A stretch of 64,000 nt of DNA from assembly GCF_000733475.1 (NCBI RefSeq), contig NZ_JPFK01000003.1, positions 62,001 through 126,000 of the forward strand, written 5' to 3'. Positions 9,002-18,572 of the stretch are shown piece by piece. The first letter of the stretch is position 1. The number at the start of each line of letters is the position of its first letter. The translations under genes were made by a program, and so were the position numbers. The notes under the pieces were generated by a model. That model was not told where the DNA came from and did not search any database. It saw nothing but the letters and a program-made list of their open reading frames with translations. The stretch comes from Mangrovimonas yunxiaonensis. GTDB taxonomy: Bacteria; Bacteroidota; Bacteroidia; Flavobacteriales; Flavobacteriaceae.

Positions 9002-9024
9002 ACAAAATCATTAATTAGAGAAAT

Positions 9025-9918
9025 ATGTCTATAGAAGTAGAACACCTTTCAAAATTTTACGGCCAACAAAAAGCGCTTAACAAGGTCTCTTTTAAAATAA
9101 ACAAAGGAGAGGTTGTTGGTTTTTTAGGTCCTAATGGTGCCGGAAAATCGACCATGATGAAAATTTTAACCACCTACATTGAAGCCTCTCAAGGCATTGC
9201 AAAAATTAGTGATTACGATGTGGTGCTAGACGCCAAGGATGTCCAAAAACGTGTGGGCTACCTACCAGAACACAACCCGTTATACCTGGACATGTACGTT
9301 AAGGAATACCTAGCGTTTAATGCTGGAGTTTACAACATTCCCAAGTCTAGAATACAGGATGTTATCGAACTTACGGGATTGGCCCCCGAAGCCCATAAAA
9401 CCATTGGGCAGCTTTCTAAAGGCTATAGGCAACGTGTTGGGCTGGCCAATGCCCTATTGCACGATCCTGAAGTGCTAATTCTGGACGAGCCAACCACCGG
9501 CTTAGACCCCAACCAGTTACTGGACATTAGGAACCTGATTAAAAGTATTGGAACAGAAAAAACTGTTTTTCTTTCCACACACATCATGCAAGAGGTTGAA
9601 GCCATGTGCGATCGAGTGATTATTATTAATAAAGGGGAAATTGTAGCCGATAAGAAATTAAACGAACTTCGTGAAGGTCAGCAACAAATAGTGGTTGTAG
9701 AATTTGATTACAGGGTTGAAGATGCCTTTTTATTGAACTTGCCAAAAGTAAAACAGGTTGTAAATACACACGATTTTATTTATGAAATCACGTTTTCTAC
9801 TACAGAAGACATGCGTTCCCATGTGTTTGATTTTGCACATGACAATCAGTTGAAAATCCTTCAGCTAAATCAGAAAAATACAAGCTTAGAAAGTTTGTTC
9901 AGGGATCTGACCTCTTAA
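9025..9918 (+). CDS. gldA: Gliding motility ABC transporter ATP-binding subunit GldA
   Basis: A 297-residue ABC ATPase with Walker A (GPNGAGKST), signature (LSKGYRQRVGLA), Walker B (VLILDEP) and the switch His (STHIMQEVEAMCDRV), plus the C-terminal extension found in GldA. Length and sequence match what I recall of Flavobacterium GldA, which works with GldF and GldG and is required for gliding in F. johnsoniae. The membrane partners are not in this window, as is often the case. A general ABC-2 exporter ATPase is the alternative. It is monocistronic and converges with the lipoprotein gene 5 bases downstream. Confidence 0.85.
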   Translation: MSIEVEHLSKFYGQQKALNKVSFKINKGEVVGFLGPNGAGKSTMMKILTTYIEASQGIAKISDYDVVLDAKDVQKRVGYLPEHNPLYLDMYVKEYLAFNAGVYNIPKSRIQDVIELTGLAPEAHKTIGQLSKGYRQRVGLANALLHDPEVLILDEPTTGLDPNQLLDIRNLIKSIGTEKTVFLSTHIMQEVEAMCDRVIIINKGEIVADKKLNELREGQQQIVVVEFDYRVEDAFLLNLPKVKQVVNTHDFIYEITFSTTEDMRSHVFDFAHDNQLKILQLNQKNTSLESLFRDLTS

Positions 9919-9923
9919 GGGGC

Positions 9924-10670
9924 TTATTGAAAAATAAGTGTTCCGGTATACAGTTGCTCTATGGTTACAATTGGTGGGTGGTTTACCGCAATTAAATCGC
10001 CTATACCCCGCAACACCCCTTTAAGTTCTTGTTGCGGATTAACCTTAATATCGTTACTGCCTCTGTGGTTTATGGTAACCTTTTGTGCCATTAAACCTGC
10101 CCCCTCAAAACGTCCGGTTCCGGCATAAAATGCAACGGTTAGCTCGTTAACGGCACCCGACAGGTAAAAGGAGGAAATGTTGTTCGATACAATACTTACT
10201 TGGTTACAATTAAGCTGCATCCTAAAATCGCCTACTGTAAAGGTCTCGCTTTCATTAAAATCTTCGGAATACAGCTTTAGGCTATCGTACCCCAAAACGC
10301 CTTCCGATACAATTTCGAACTGGGTAGACGTTCTTATCTCGCTAATGTTTGGGGCTGTAACATACACCTTGGTCGGGGCATAATCCCGCACAAAATTACA
10401 GGCATTGTTGTCCAGAAGCACCAATTTAGAATTGACCACACTAACCGCTATATCGCCCATTAAGTTCTTACCTGTTTCAACAACAACTTCGGTATCTGGT
10501 CCTTGCTTGAGAATAAGCTGGATGTTTTTGTTTACCAAAATTTTATCAAACCCTGCCACGGTTACTGTTTTTTGCACTGTGGTGCCCGTGGTTTGAAAGC
10601 AATCGTTTGCCTGTTCGCTATCGCAAGCAAACACAACCGCTAACATCATTATATATAATAATTTTTTCAT
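9924..10670 (-). CDS. DUF2807 (head GIN) domain lipoprotein
   Basis: 248 residues with a short signal and a lipobox (MLAVVFAC, Cys at about 16), then a repetitive right-handed beta domain of the DUF2807 type (TVAGFDKILVNKNIQLILKQG, VYVTAPNISEIRTS). It is probably anchored to the inner leaflet of the outer membrane. The family is frequent in Bacteroidota and its function is unknown. The gene begins 1 base from the end of the acyloxyacyl hydrolase-like gene, so the two are co-transcribed. Confidence 0.78.
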   Translation of the reverse strand: MKKLLYIMMLAVVFACDSEQANDCFQTTGTTVQKTVTVAGFDKILVNKNIQLILKQGPDTEVVVETGKNLMGDIAVSVVNSKLVLLDNNACNFVRDYAPTKVYVTAPNISEIRTSTQFEIVSEGVLGYDSLKLYSEDFNESETFTVGDFRMQLNCNQVSIVSNNISSFYLSGAVNELTVAFYAGTGRFEGAGLMAQKVTINHRGSNDIKVNPQQELKGVLRGIGDLIAVNHPPIVTIEQLYTGTLIFQ

Positions 10671-10671
10671 C

Positions 10672-11763
10672 TTACAACCGTATGCCTACGCCTAGTTCAA
10701 CCGCTTCTGCTTTTGCACCGTGCGACTTAAGTGTTAATGCGCCGAAAATTTGCTTGCTAAAATAACGTTTTAGACCTATTCTAAAATAGGTCTGCCCTTC
10801 AAAATCGTAAGGGTAATACACATAATACCCCAATTGGCTAACCACCGACATTTTATTAATAAACAATTCGTGTCCCACAAAAACCCCTAAACGCTTCCAA
10901 TCTTCATCGCCGCTAACTTGCTCTTCGGGATAGGCCACCGACTGGTAATAAATAAGTTCTTTTAAAAACTCCGAAAAAAAGGCATCTGCGCCCAATTGCA
11001 ACGCACTTTTGTACCCCAAACGCTTATCGGCATAGGCCGATACCACTAAAAAAGGATATTGCCCACTCCCCACAAAATCGCTTTCGTTAAGGCCACCACG
11101 CAATACCAAATTGAATTTTATAGGCTCGGCATACGAAACATCGGTTTCTGTATACAGGTACTCTGGCTCCGTTTCTTCTAGGCTATAGGTTACCCCTACA
11201 TTAAATGCTATAGAATTTACACTGGTATTTGGCGCCTTTACATTGGCATTGGAATAATGAATTAAACTCAGCCCTGCCTGTAGTCCAAAACGGTCTATCA
11301 AGCGCGGTTTTTGGTAATTAAGCATTAAATAGGTACTGCTTAACAAGCGTGACCCAAAAGCCACATTTTTATGATTCTCGACCTTGTGATACGGATTGGT
11401 TGTATAGGCCAACCCCTGCCCTATGCGAAACATAACACGCCGTTTTAAAAAATAAAAATTGTAATGCGCATATAAGGCGTAGTTGTTGCCCAAAACGTCG
11501 TTCTTTAAATTTTGAAAAGCAAACGACACGCCATAATCGGGGTAATTAAAGCGTTGCTCCCAGGCCTTATGGCCAAACGTTTTTTTGTTCCAACTTAAAA
11601 TAACCCCTTCTGGGTGGCCTTTTATTAGGTGCAGGATGTCGTTATTATGAAGCGCAATGTTGCCCTTAAAGTAATTAACATCTATTGTTGATGCGGATTG
11701 CTGTTTTTGGGCAAACAGTGTTCCCGTAAACAATACTATTATATAGGTTAAAACTTGCTTCAT
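10672..11763 (-). CDS. PagL-like acyloxyacyl hydrolase (lipid A deacylase family)
   Basis: 363 residues with a signal peptide (ending GTLFAQ) and a predicted outer-membrane beta barrel with alternating hydrophobic strands. The motif LIHYSNAN (about residues 196-203) matches the catalytic His-x-Ser region of PagL, which removes a 3-O-acyl chain from lipid A. The protein is about twice the length of classical PagL, so it has extra N- and C-terminal barrel strands, as annotated in other flavobacteria. A lipid A substrate is inferred only from the motif. Confidence 0.75.
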   Translation of the reverse strand: MKQVLTYIIVLFTGTLFAQKQQSASTIDVNYFKGNIALHNNDILHLIKGHPEGVILSWNKKTFGHKAWEQRFNYPDYGVSFAFQNLKNDVLGNNYALYAHYNFYFLKRRVMFRIGQGLAYTTNPYHKVENHKNVAFGSRLLSSTYLMLNYQKPRLIDRFGLQAGLSLIHYSNANVKAPNTSVNSIAFNVGVTYSLEETEPEYLYTETDVSYAEPIKFNLVLRGGLNESDFVGSGQYPFLVVSAYADKRLGYKSALQLGADAFFSEFLKELIYYQSVAYPEEQVSGDEDWKRLGVFVGHELFINKMSVVSQLGYYVYYPYDFEGQTYFRIGLKRYFSKQIFGALTLKSHGAKAEAVELGVGIRL

Positions 11764-11796
11764 AATTGGGTTTGGAACGCAAAAATAACAGAATAT

Positions 11797-12750
11797 TTAA
11801 AACAATTCTGAAGCAATGGCTTTAATATTATCGCTCTTCCCCATAGAATAATAATGCAGCACTGGCACACCGGCGGCCAACAGTTCCTTAGACTGCGCGA
11901 TACACCACTCTACCCCCACTTGCCTTACCGCCTTGTTATCCTTACAACTCTCTACAGCCTCTATTAACGCTTCTGGCAAATCTATTTTAAATACTTGCGG
12001 CAAGAGCTGTAAATGCTTTTTTGTAGCAATGGGCTTTATTCCCGGAATTATGGGTACGTTAATCCCCGCCTGTTTAGCCGCCGTTACAAACTCGAAGAAT
12101 TTCTTTTTATCGAAAAACATTTGCGTTACCACATAGTCTGCCCCGGCATCTACTTTTTCTTTTAAGCGTTTTAAATCGCTTTTTAGTGAAGGTGCTTCGA
12201 TGTGTTTTTCCGGATACCCCGCCACGCCAATACAAAAATCGGACTTATCGCCGGCATCAATGACTTCGTGCAGGTACTTTCCTTTGTTTAGGTTCTGAAT
12301 TTGCCCAACCAGCTGGCTCGCATAGGAATGCCCACCTTGCGATGGCTGGAAGTACTTTTGGTGACTCATGGCATCGCCCCTAAGCGCCATCACATTCTCT
12401 ATGCCTAAATAATGGCAATCTACCAGCAGGTATTCGGTTTCCTCTTTGGTAAAGCCACCACACAGCACATGGGGTACAGTATCTACATGATACTTATGTT
12501 TTATGGAAGCGCAAATCCCTACAGTTCCGGGGCGCATGCGGGTTATTTTTCGGTCTAACAAGCCGTTTTTCTCAATGTAAACATGTTGCTCCCGCGAGGT
12601 GGTAACATCAATAAAAGGCGGCTTAAACTCCATTAACGGATCGATTTTGTTGTAGAGTTCTTTAATGCTGCTCCCCTTTTGCGGTGGGATAATCTCGAAT
12701 GAAAATAATGTTTTACCGTTGGCTTGCTTAATATGCTCTGTTACCTTCAT
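11797..12750 (-). CDS. metF: 5,10-methylenetetrahydrofolate reductase
   Basis: A 317-residue TIM-barrel flavoprotein. It has the N-terminal FSFEIIPPQKGSS (catalytic Glu), the FAD/folate-binding ENVMALRGD, GVAGYPEKHIEAP and DAGADYVVTQMFFD. It supplies 5-methyl-THF to the split MetH encoded upstream. It is the last gene of the metH1-metH2-metF group. A perfect 10-base-pair hairpin lies 5 bases upstream of its ATG (12756-12784) and overlaps the stop of a possible small reading frame, suggesting translational coupling. Confidence 0.95.
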   Translation of the reverse strand: MKVTEHIKQANGKTLFSFEIIPPQKGSSIKELYNKIDPLMEFKPPFIDVTTSREQHVYIEKNGLLDRKITRMRPGTVGICASIKHKYHVDTVPHVLCGGFTKEETEYLLVDCHYLGIENVMALRGDAMSHQKYFQPSQGGHSYASQLVGQIQNLNKGKYLHEVIDAGDKSDFCIGVAGYPEKHIEAPSLKSDLKRLKEKVDAGADYVVTQMFFDKKKFFEFVTAAKQAGINVPIIPGIKPIATKKHLQLLPQVFKIDLPEALIEAVESCKDNKAVRQVGVEWCIAQSKELLAAGVPVLHYYSMGKSDNIKAIASELF

Positions 12751-12755
12751 AGTTT

Positions 12756-12784
12756 CTTATAGCCTCGAAACATTAGGCTATAAG
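12756..12784 (-). promoter_or_regulatory. Hairpin immediately upstream of metF
   Basis: A perfect 10-bp stem, CTTATAGCCT with AGGCTATAAG, and a 9-base loop, ending 5 bases from the metF ATG. No U-run follows, so it is not a standard terminator. The stop codon of the small frame 12773-12862 sits at the stem-loop junction. Confidence 0.5.
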
Positions 12785-12862
12785 ATACGCAATCAATAAG
12801 GAAACAGTAGTCATTAAGGCTACTTGAACGGCAAAGCGAATTTCTAATTTTAATTTAGTCAT
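12773..12862 (-). CDS. Possible 29-residue membrane peptide between metH2 and metF
   Basis: ATG at 12862-12860 preceded by AAAAGGAAC, a plausible ribosome-binding site, then 29 codons ending at 12773. The product begins MTKLKLEIRF and continues as one hydrophobic stretch (VQVALMTTVSLLIAYLIA) that could span a membrane once. I do not recognise it. Evidence for translation is the charged-then-hydrophobic layout, the RBS and the stop codon placed inside the metF hairpin. It could equally be chance in A/T-rich DNA. Confidence 0.35.
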   Translation of the reverse strand: MTKLKLEIRFAVQVALMTTVSLLIAYLIA

Positions 12863-12985
12863 AACGTTCCTTTTTTTTGACAGTACAATATTAGTCTAAC
12901 ATCAAGAGTTTTATTTTAATTTAATTGCAACTATTAGTTAAGTTTTTGTTTTCTATAGTTTTTATTTTGGGCTCTCCCATTTGCT

Positions 12986-15712
12986 TTACAGGCTGTCTGC
13001 CAAATTGGGGTTAAGCCACTTTCTGGCGTGGTCTTCACTTATCTTTCGGCGGTTTGTATAATCTTGCAATTGGTCTTCGGTTATTTTTCCCAGACCAAAA
13101 TACTTGGCTTCTTTGTTACCAAAATAATAACCGCTGACACTAGCTGCTGGCCACATGGCTAAACTATCGGTTAGCTCAACACCAATGGTTTCTTCAACTT
13201 TTAAAATATTCCAAATGGTCTTTTTCTCTAAATGATCTGGACAAGCTGGATAACCTGGTGCCGGACGAATGCCTTTGTAACTTTCGGCAATTAATTCTTC
13301 GTTGCTTAAGCTTTCTTCGGAAGCGTAATTCCAATGTTTGGTTCGTACTTCTTTATGTAAATACTCGGCAAAGGCTTCTGCCAATCTATCGGCCAAAGCT
13401 TTTATCATTATGGCATTGTAATCATCGTGATTCGCTTCAAAATCTTTGGCTAATTGCTCTGTTCCAAAACCAGCCGACACGCAAAAACAACCTATATAAT
13501 CCTGCCTACCACTTTCTTTAGGCGCAATGAAATCGGCTAATGCGAAATTGGGAACGCCTTCGCGTTTTTTGAGTTGTTGACGCAGTGTTAGGAATTTTGC
13601 AAGACCTCTCGACTGCGCTCGAGGTGACAGTTCGCTTGTCTGTTCGAGTGCGGTCGAAAACTCAATATCATCATCGTTAACTGAATTAGCTGGAAACAGC
13701 CCAAAAACTGCTTTAGCTTTCAAAAGCTTTTCATCAAACACTTTTTGAAGCAACAGCTTGGCATCTTTAAACAATTCGGTTGCTTGTTTGCCAACAACAT
13801 TATCAGTTAAAATATCAGGGTATTTCCCGTGCAAATCCCAACTTCTAAAAAATGGCGACCAATCGATATAATCTTCTAAAATTGTGATGTCGAAATCTTG
13901 AATATCTTGTATTCCTAATTGCTTCGGTTTTACAATTTCAGTAGCGTTCCAATCGATTTTAAACTTACGTTTTCGAGCTTCTTCTATAGAAACATATTCT
14001 TTCTTTTTACCACGTTTTAAAAACTGCTCACGGAATTTTTCGTATTCCTCACGAATCTGTTCTTTATAAGCTTTGTTATTCTTTTGAAGCAAATTACCAA
14101 CCACCGTTACAGCTCTTGACGCATCATTTACATGCACTACCGTATTTCCATAATTTGGCGCAATTTTTACTGCCGAATGTGCTCTGGATGTTGTTGCTCC
14201 ACCAATTAACAAAGGAATATTGATGTTTTTCTTTTCCATTTCTTGGGAAACGTATACCATTTCGTCCAACGAAGGCGTAATTAGGCCGCTTAACCCAATA
14301 ATATCGACATTTTCCGTAATGGCCGTTTCTATAATTTTTTCTGGCGGCACCATAACACCAAGATCAATGATTTCATAATTATTGCAACCCAAAACCACGC
14401 TCACAATATTTTTACCAATATCGTGCACATCGCCTTTTACGGTTGCCATCAGTACACGACCAGCAAATTCTTGTTTTCCATCTTTTTCGGCTTCAATAAA
14501 AGGCTGCAAATAAGCAACGGCTTTTTTCATGACACGAGCCGATTTTACCACTTGGGGCAAAAACATCTTTCCGCTTCCAAACAAATCGCCTACCACATTC
14601 ATACCAATCATTAAGTGACCTTCAATAACCTCAATAGGTTTGTTTACAGCTTGTCGCGCTTCTTCAACATCGTCAATGATAAAGGTTTCAATGCCTTTTA
14701 CCAAAGCATGCGTAATTCGCTCCTGAAGTGGGTCATTACGCCATTCTAAAACTTTGGCTGCGTCCTCTTTTTTATTGTTTTTTACAGTTTCGGCAAAGTC
14801 CAACAACCGCTCGGTAGCATCGTCTCGTTTATCAAATAAAACATCTTCTACGTGTTCTAATAAATCCTTCGGAATTTCGTCGTACACTTCCAACATGGTT
14901 GGATTTACGATTCCCATGTTCATGCCGTGCTGAATGGCGTGGTATAAAAATGCGGCATTAATGGCTTCGCGAACGACGTTGTTTCCGCGAAACGAAAAGG
15001 ACACATTACTTACACCACCAGACACGCTGGCATAAGGCAAGTTTTCCTTAATCCATTTTGTGGCATTGAAAAAATCCAGCGCATTTAAACGATGTTCTTC
15101 CATGCCGGTAGCGACCGGAAAAATATTGGGATCGAAAATGATGTCTTCTGGTGGAAAGTTGACTTGATTGACCAAAATACCATAAGAGCGTTTACAAATT
15201 TCAATCCTACGCTCATAAGTATCGGCTTGACCATCTTCATCAAACGCCATAACGATTACTGCTGCACCATAACGTTTGATAAGTTTTGCGTGATGAATAA
15301 AAGTTGCTTCTCCTTCTTTTAAACTGATAGAATTTACAACCGATTTCCCTTGAACAACTTGCAGTCCGGCCTCGATAATGTCCCATTTAGAGCTATCGAT
15401 CATAATTGGCAATTTGGCAATATCAGGCTCGGAAGCAATAAGGTTTAAGAAGGTTACCATCGCTTTTTTTCCGTCAAGCATGCCTTCATCCATGTTCACA
15501 TCGATGATTTGTGCGCCGCCTTCAACCTGATCTCTGGCTACATCCAACGCTTCGGCGTAGTTCTCTTCTTTTATCAATCGTAAAAACTTACGCGATCCCG
15601 TAACATTGGTGCGTTCACCGACGTTTATAAAATTGCTTTCGGGAGTTACGACTAGTGGTTCTAACCCTGATAATTTCAAGTATTTTTTACAGTCACTTTC
15701 TTTCATTGACAT
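12986..15712 (-). CDS. metH: Methionine synthase, pterin/cobalamin/activation half
   Basis: 908 residues covering the methyl-THF (pterin-binding) domain ([24 protein letters not shown]), the cobalamin-binding cap and Rossmann domains ([10 protein letters not shown] with the cobalt-ligand His, about residue 437; [10 protein letters not shown]) and the SAM-dependent reactivation domain ([14 protein letters not shown]). The homocysteine-binding half is the separate gene ending 3 bases upstream. The split arrangement is usual in flavobacteria. Residues about 685-702, between cap and activation regions, are encoded by an inverted pair of palindromic repeats (13607-13658) and are probably an insertion in a linker. 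Confidence 0.95.
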   Translation of the reverse strand: MSMKESDCKKYLKLSGLEPLVVTPESNFINVGERTNVTGSRKFLRLIKEENYAEALDVARDQVEGGAQIIDVNMDEGMLDGKKAMVTFLNLIASEPDIAKLPIMIDSSKWDIIEAGLQVVQGKSVVNSISLKEGEATFIHHAKLIKRYGAAVIVMAFDEDGQADTYERRIEICKRSYGILVNQVNFPPEDIIFDPNIFPVATGMEEHRLNALDFFNATKWIKENLPYASVSGGVSNVSFSFRGNNVVREAINAAFLYHAIQHGMNMGIVNPTMLEVYDEIPKDLLEHVEDVLFDKRDDATERLLDFAETVKNNKKEDAAKVLEWRNDPLQERITHALVKGIETFIIDDVEEARQAVNKPIEVIEGHLMIGMNVVGDLFGSGKMFLPQVVKSARVMKKAVAYLQPFIEAEKDGKQEFAGRVLMATVKGDVHDIGKNIVSVVLGCNNYEIIDLGVMVPPEKIIETAITENVDIIGLSGLITPSLDEMVYVSQEMEKKNINIPLLIGGATTSRAHSAVKIAPNYGNTVVHVNDASRAVTVVGNLLQKNNKAYKEQIREEYEKFREQFLKRGKKKEYVSIEEARKRKFKIDWNATEIVKPKQLGIQDIQDFDITILEDYIDWSPFFRSWDLHGKYPDILTDNVVGKQATELFKDAKLLLQKVFDEKLLKAKAVFGLFPANSVNDDDIEFSTALEQTSELSPRAQSRGLAKFLTLRQQLKKREGVPNFALADFIAPKESGRQDYIGCFCVSAGFGTEQLAKDFEANHDDYNAIMIKALADRLAEAFAEYLHKEVRTKHWNYASEESLSNEELIAESYKGIRPAPGYPACPDHLEKKTIWNILKVEETIGVELTDSLAMWPAASVSGYYFGNKEAKYFGLGKITEDQLQDYTNRRKISEDHARKWLNPNLADSL
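13607..13658. repeat. Inverted pair of small palindromic repeats inside metH
   Basis: Two head-to-head copies of a palindromic unit: TCGACTGCGCTCGAGGTGAC and, inverted, TGTTCGAGTGCGGTCGA, joined by TTCGCTT. Units of the form TTCGACTGCGCTC...TGACA are common dispersed repeats in flavobacterial intergenic DNA. Here the pair is in frame and adds about 18 residues to MetH. Confidence 0.7.
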
Positions 15713-15715
15713 ATA

Positions 15716-16726
15716 TTAAGAGATTCCTGCCTGCGCAGGAATGACACGTGGTTTATATTTAGCTGCCACTTCGGCAATGGCTTTTATGTGTTCTGGCGTG
15801 GTACCGCAGCACCCCCCAATAATGTTTACCAAGCCATCTTTTAGATAGCTTTCTATAAGCTGCTGCATTTGTTTGGCGGTTTGGTCGTATTCGCCAAATG
15901 CATTGGGCAAGCCTGCATTGGGATGTGCCGATGTAAAAAATTCGGTATCGTGAGACAAACGCTTTAAATACGGTTGTAATTGGTCTGCTCCAAGCGCACA
16001 ATTAAAACCAACACTTAATAACGGAATATGCGAAATTGAAATTAAAAACGCCTCTACGGTCTGACCAGACAAGGTTCTTCCCGATGCATCGGTAATGGTA
16101 CCAGACACCATAATTGGAATGTCTATTTGACGTTCGTCTTTTACTTCTTCAATAGCGAACAAGCAAGCTTTTGCGTTTAAGGTATCAAAAATGGTTTCGA
16201 CCAAAAGTACATCTACACCGCCATCAATTAAGGCTTCAACTTGCTGTTTGTAAGCTACGTGTAATTCGTTAAAAGTTACCGCACGAAACTCTGGCCTGTT
16301 TACATCTGGGCTTAAACTTGCTGTACGGTTGGTTGGGCCAATACTTCCTGCTACAAATCGTGGTTTGTCTGGATTGGCTTTTGTGAATTCTTCGGCAACT
16401 TGTTTGGCTATTTTAGCCGATTGGAAGTTGAGCTCATACACCAAATCTTCCATGTGGTAATCGGCCATACCAATGGTGGTTCCCGAGAAGGTATTGGTTT
16501 CTACAATGTCTGCGCCAGCTTCGAAATACTTTCGGTGTACTTCGGCAATAGCTTCTGGTTGTGTTAGAGACAACAAATCGTTGTTGCCTTTTAATGGATA
16601 AGGAAAATCCTTAAAGCGCTGGCCACGATAATCTTCTTCTGAAAAATTATAGCGTTGCAACATGGTTCCCATAGCGCCATCGAGCACGAGAATTCGTTTT
16701 TGTATTTCTTGATAAATGTTTGACAT
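15716..16726 (-). CDS. metH: Methionine synthase, homocysteine S-methyltransferase half
   Basis: 336 residues from the ATG at 16726-16724 ([23 protein letters not shown]). The in-frame ATG at 16828 lies inside the SAM-I riboswitch and is rejected. Zinc ligands are visible: Cys in VGFNCALG and the GGCCGTTP pair near the C-terminus. It transfers the cobalamin methyl to homocysteine together with the pterin/cobalamin half downstream. The last residues, [10 protein letters not shown], are encoded by a palindromic repeat (15723-15746), so the natural C-terminus was probably replaced or extended by repeat insertion. Confidence 0.94.
   Translation of the reverse strand: MSNIYQEIQKRILVLDGAMGTMLQRYNFSEEDYRGQRFKDFPYPLKGNNDLLSLTQPEAIAEVHRKYFEAGADIVETNTFSGTTIGMADYHMEDLVYELNFQSAKIAKQVAEEFTKANPDKPRFVAGSIGPTNRTASLSPDVNRPEFRAVTFNELHVAYKQQVEALIDGGVDVLLVETIFDTLNAKACLFAIEEVKDERQIDIPIMVSGTITDASGRTLSGQTVEAFLISISHIPLLSVGFNCALGADQLQPYLKRLSHDTEFFTSAHPNAGLPNAFGEYDQTAKQMQQLIESYLKDGLVNIIGGCCGTTPEHIKAIAEVAAKYKPRVIPAQAGIS
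15723..15746. repeat. REP-like palindrome at the 3' end of the first metH gene
   Basis: ATTCCTGC, CTGC, GCAGGAAT followed by GACA; arms of 8 bp. Its translation on the minus strand gives VIPAQAG at the MetH C-terminus. Related units occur at 33495-33519, 49816-49835 and 62904-62925. Confidence 0.75.
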
Positions 16727-16727
16727 T

Positions 16728-16754
16728 CCTGATATTTGGTGTTGTGTTATCAGG
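16728..16754 (-). promoter_or_regulatory. Start-codon-proximal hairpin of the metH riboswitch platform
   Basis: CCTGATA (16754-16748) pairs with TATCAGG (16734-16728), ending one base before the metH ATG. It is preceded by a second copy of GATAAC, the 3' strand of the aptamer P1 stem. A translational on/off switch is inferred. Confidence 0.5.
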
Positions 16755-16778
16755 AAAAGAGCGAGGAAAATTCTTTTC

Positions 16779-16880
16779 GTTATCTCTCTGCAACATGCAG
16801 TAGAATGTAGCACCTTCTCTGTTTGCACAAAGGGTTGCTAAGGTTTCAAAGGGTCTATTCCCTCCACCTTTCTTGATAAC
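16779..16880 (-). promoter_or_regulatory. SAM-I (S-box) riboswitch upstream of metH
   Basis: Minus strand: P1 GTTATC...GATAAC encloses AAGAAAGGTGGAGGG, the kink-turn region, GAAACCTTAGCAACC and AAGGTGCTACATTCTAC, all diagnostic of the S-box. It controls metH1-metH2-metF and should reduce expression when SAM is high. The sequence is 78/83 identical to the second SAM-I element over 16801-16883. Confidence 0.96.
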
Positions 16881-17072
16881 ATCAATACGTTAATGAACGG
16901 GGCAAAGTTATAGCATTATTTTTTATTTACCCAATTTTTTATTTTAGAATTGGATGTGCGACAGGTTAAAAAGTGTGATTTACCAACCCCGACTAAAACA
17001 ATTTTGTTTTATATTAGGTGTTATAACGATATAACGAAACCGCCCCACTTCATAATAACCACCCCATAACCA

Positions 17073-17867
17073 ATGATAAAATTCTTTAGGAAAATTAGAC
17101 AACATTTGATTTCGGAAGGAAATACTAAAAAGTATCTGAAATATGCCATTGGAGAAATTATTCTTGTGGTTATTGGCATTTTAATAGCACTACAAATCAA
17201 TAATTGGAACAGCGAAAAAAACAGAAAAAAAGCTGAAAAAGTGATTATTGAACAGCTGATAGAAGACCTTAAAAAATCGCAAGTGGAACTTAAGGAGGTA
17301 AGAGAATCGCGTGAAGAACAAGCTAAAGCAAGTGCCAAAGTGTGCCATGCTTTCTTTAAAAACGATGTGCCAAACGACAGTATTTATAAATACATGCGCA
17401 TACCATTAGGCACCGCAGTATATAGCCCAACACTAGGAACTGCCCGATCGATAATTAATTCTGGTAATTTAACATTAATAAGATCTAATGATTTAAAAAT
17501 TAAAATCACTGCTTATGTAGAAACAGTTGAATATAAACTAAAGGACATAGACCGTTATGAAGAAACCTATTTTAGAAATGGACAATTGTTACTAAAAGAA
17601 GCTGTACAATTTACAAATTTAGTCCCTAAAGCATATTTATTCCATCAAACAAAAGGAAGCGACACCTTAAAAACCGACGAATTAAGAGCCATACCGTATG
17701 TGATAGAAAAAGTACCTTTTGAAACAGATTTGGAGGAAATATTTCAAAATTACAGCGTATTTTCAGCTTACAATTCTCTACTCGTTGCACATAGAAATAG
17801 TGCTTTTAAATATCGTGAGATATTGAAAATCACAAACGAATTATTGAATACATTAGAAGAAAATTAA
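17073..17867 (+). CDS. DUF6090 family membrane-anchored protein
   Basis: 264 residues. The N-terminus MIKFFRKIRQHLISEGNTKK precedes a single transmembrane helix (IGEIILVVIGILIALQINNW, about residues 30-50), which is the hallmark of DUF6090 proteins. A helical, charged soluble domain follows. The family is abundant and multi-copy in flavobacteria, with no known function. It is the first of three rightward genes set between the metH and cys groups, each with A/T-rich flanks and separate transcription signals. Confidence 0.75.
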   Translation: MIKFFRKIRQHLISEGNTKKYLKYAIGEIILVVIGILIALQINNWNSEKNRKKAEKVIIEQLIEDLKKSQVELKEVRESREEQAKASAKVCHAFFKNDVPNDSIYKYMRIPLGTAVYSPTLGTARSIINSGNLTLIRSNDLKIKITAYVETVEYKLKDIDRYEETYFRNGQLLLKEAVQFTNLVPKAYLFHQTKGSDTLKTDELRAIPYVIEKVPFETDLEEIFQNYSVFSAYNSLLVAHRNSAFKYREILKITNELLNTLEEN

Positions 17868-18010
17868 GAAAGCACAAGCTCTAATTACAAAATCATAAAA
17901 GGCAAAAAATAGCGAACACAGCACACTGTATAACGGCAATTATTTCGAATTTCAAGGCATCAAAACCACACACAAAACTCTAGCAACCAACGAAATAAAC
18001 ACTTCAAAAA

Positions 18011-18460
18011 ATGAAAGGCAACTTCTATATTAAAAACAGGCAAAAACTATTGTTTATGGCTCAAGAAATACATAAACGTGGGTTTGGAAAATTGCGAATA
18101 ATCCCATCAGTATCGCCATCTGGAATGTATTGGCGTTGTAATTTCGTTGATGAAGCAAAAAGAAACTCGTTTATTGCCTCTAACTGGCTGCTTAACTACG
18201 AAAAAGAAGATTCTGAGCAAGAAATTGAACTAACAGCACAAGAATTGGCGGACTTGTTTATGAAAGAGAACATAAAATTTATTGACCATTGCAAAGGCAG
18301 AAATCAAGCGTATGAAAAATGGTATGCTAACATGTTGGAACAGCTAACAGCAGATGAATTACCATATGCATTTGCAGATTGGGAAATACCAGAAAACACA
18401 TGGCAAACATCAAAAGGAAACGAAATAAAAACGCTCCCAAACGAGCACAACCATTATTAA
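18011..18460 (+). CDS. Hypothetical protein, 149 residues
   Basis: I do not recognise this family. It is a soluble, charged protein without signal peptide or membrane segment, with aromatic motifs GMYWRCNFVDEA and FADWEIPENTW and an acidic, helical middle (EEDSEQEIELTAQELADLFM). An ATG start follows a 143-base spacer after the DUF6090 gene. Codon use and length suggest a real gene. The flanks carry short degenerate sequences (for example TGTATAACGGC on the left and GCGTAACAAGG on the right), which could mark past insertion as a single-gene unit. Confidence 0.6.
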   Translation: MKGNFYIKNRQKLLFMAQEIHKRGFGKLRIIPSVSPSGMYWRCNFVDEAKRNSFIASNWLLNYEKEDSEQEIELTAQELADLFMKENIKFIDHCKGRNQAYEKWYANMLEQLTADELPYAFADWEIPENTWQTSKGNEIKTLPNEHNHY

Positions 18461-18572
18461 GCGTAACAAGGCATGCAACCATGACGAAATGTTCTTGTTT
18501 TTTTAGTTAACTTAGTATCAAAACCAAGCAACGACAGCATAGCCAAATCCCTTGGCTGTTATAAAAAAGACC

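Noticed and set aside
16727-16828. Upstream in-frame start for the first metH gene
   Set aside because: It lies inside the SAM-I aptamer; [12 protein letters not shown] at 16726 is the natural start.
18461-18550. Possible integron attC site after the 149-residue gene (GCGTAACAAGGC)
   Set aside because: No matching inverted partner core was found downstream, and no integrase is present.
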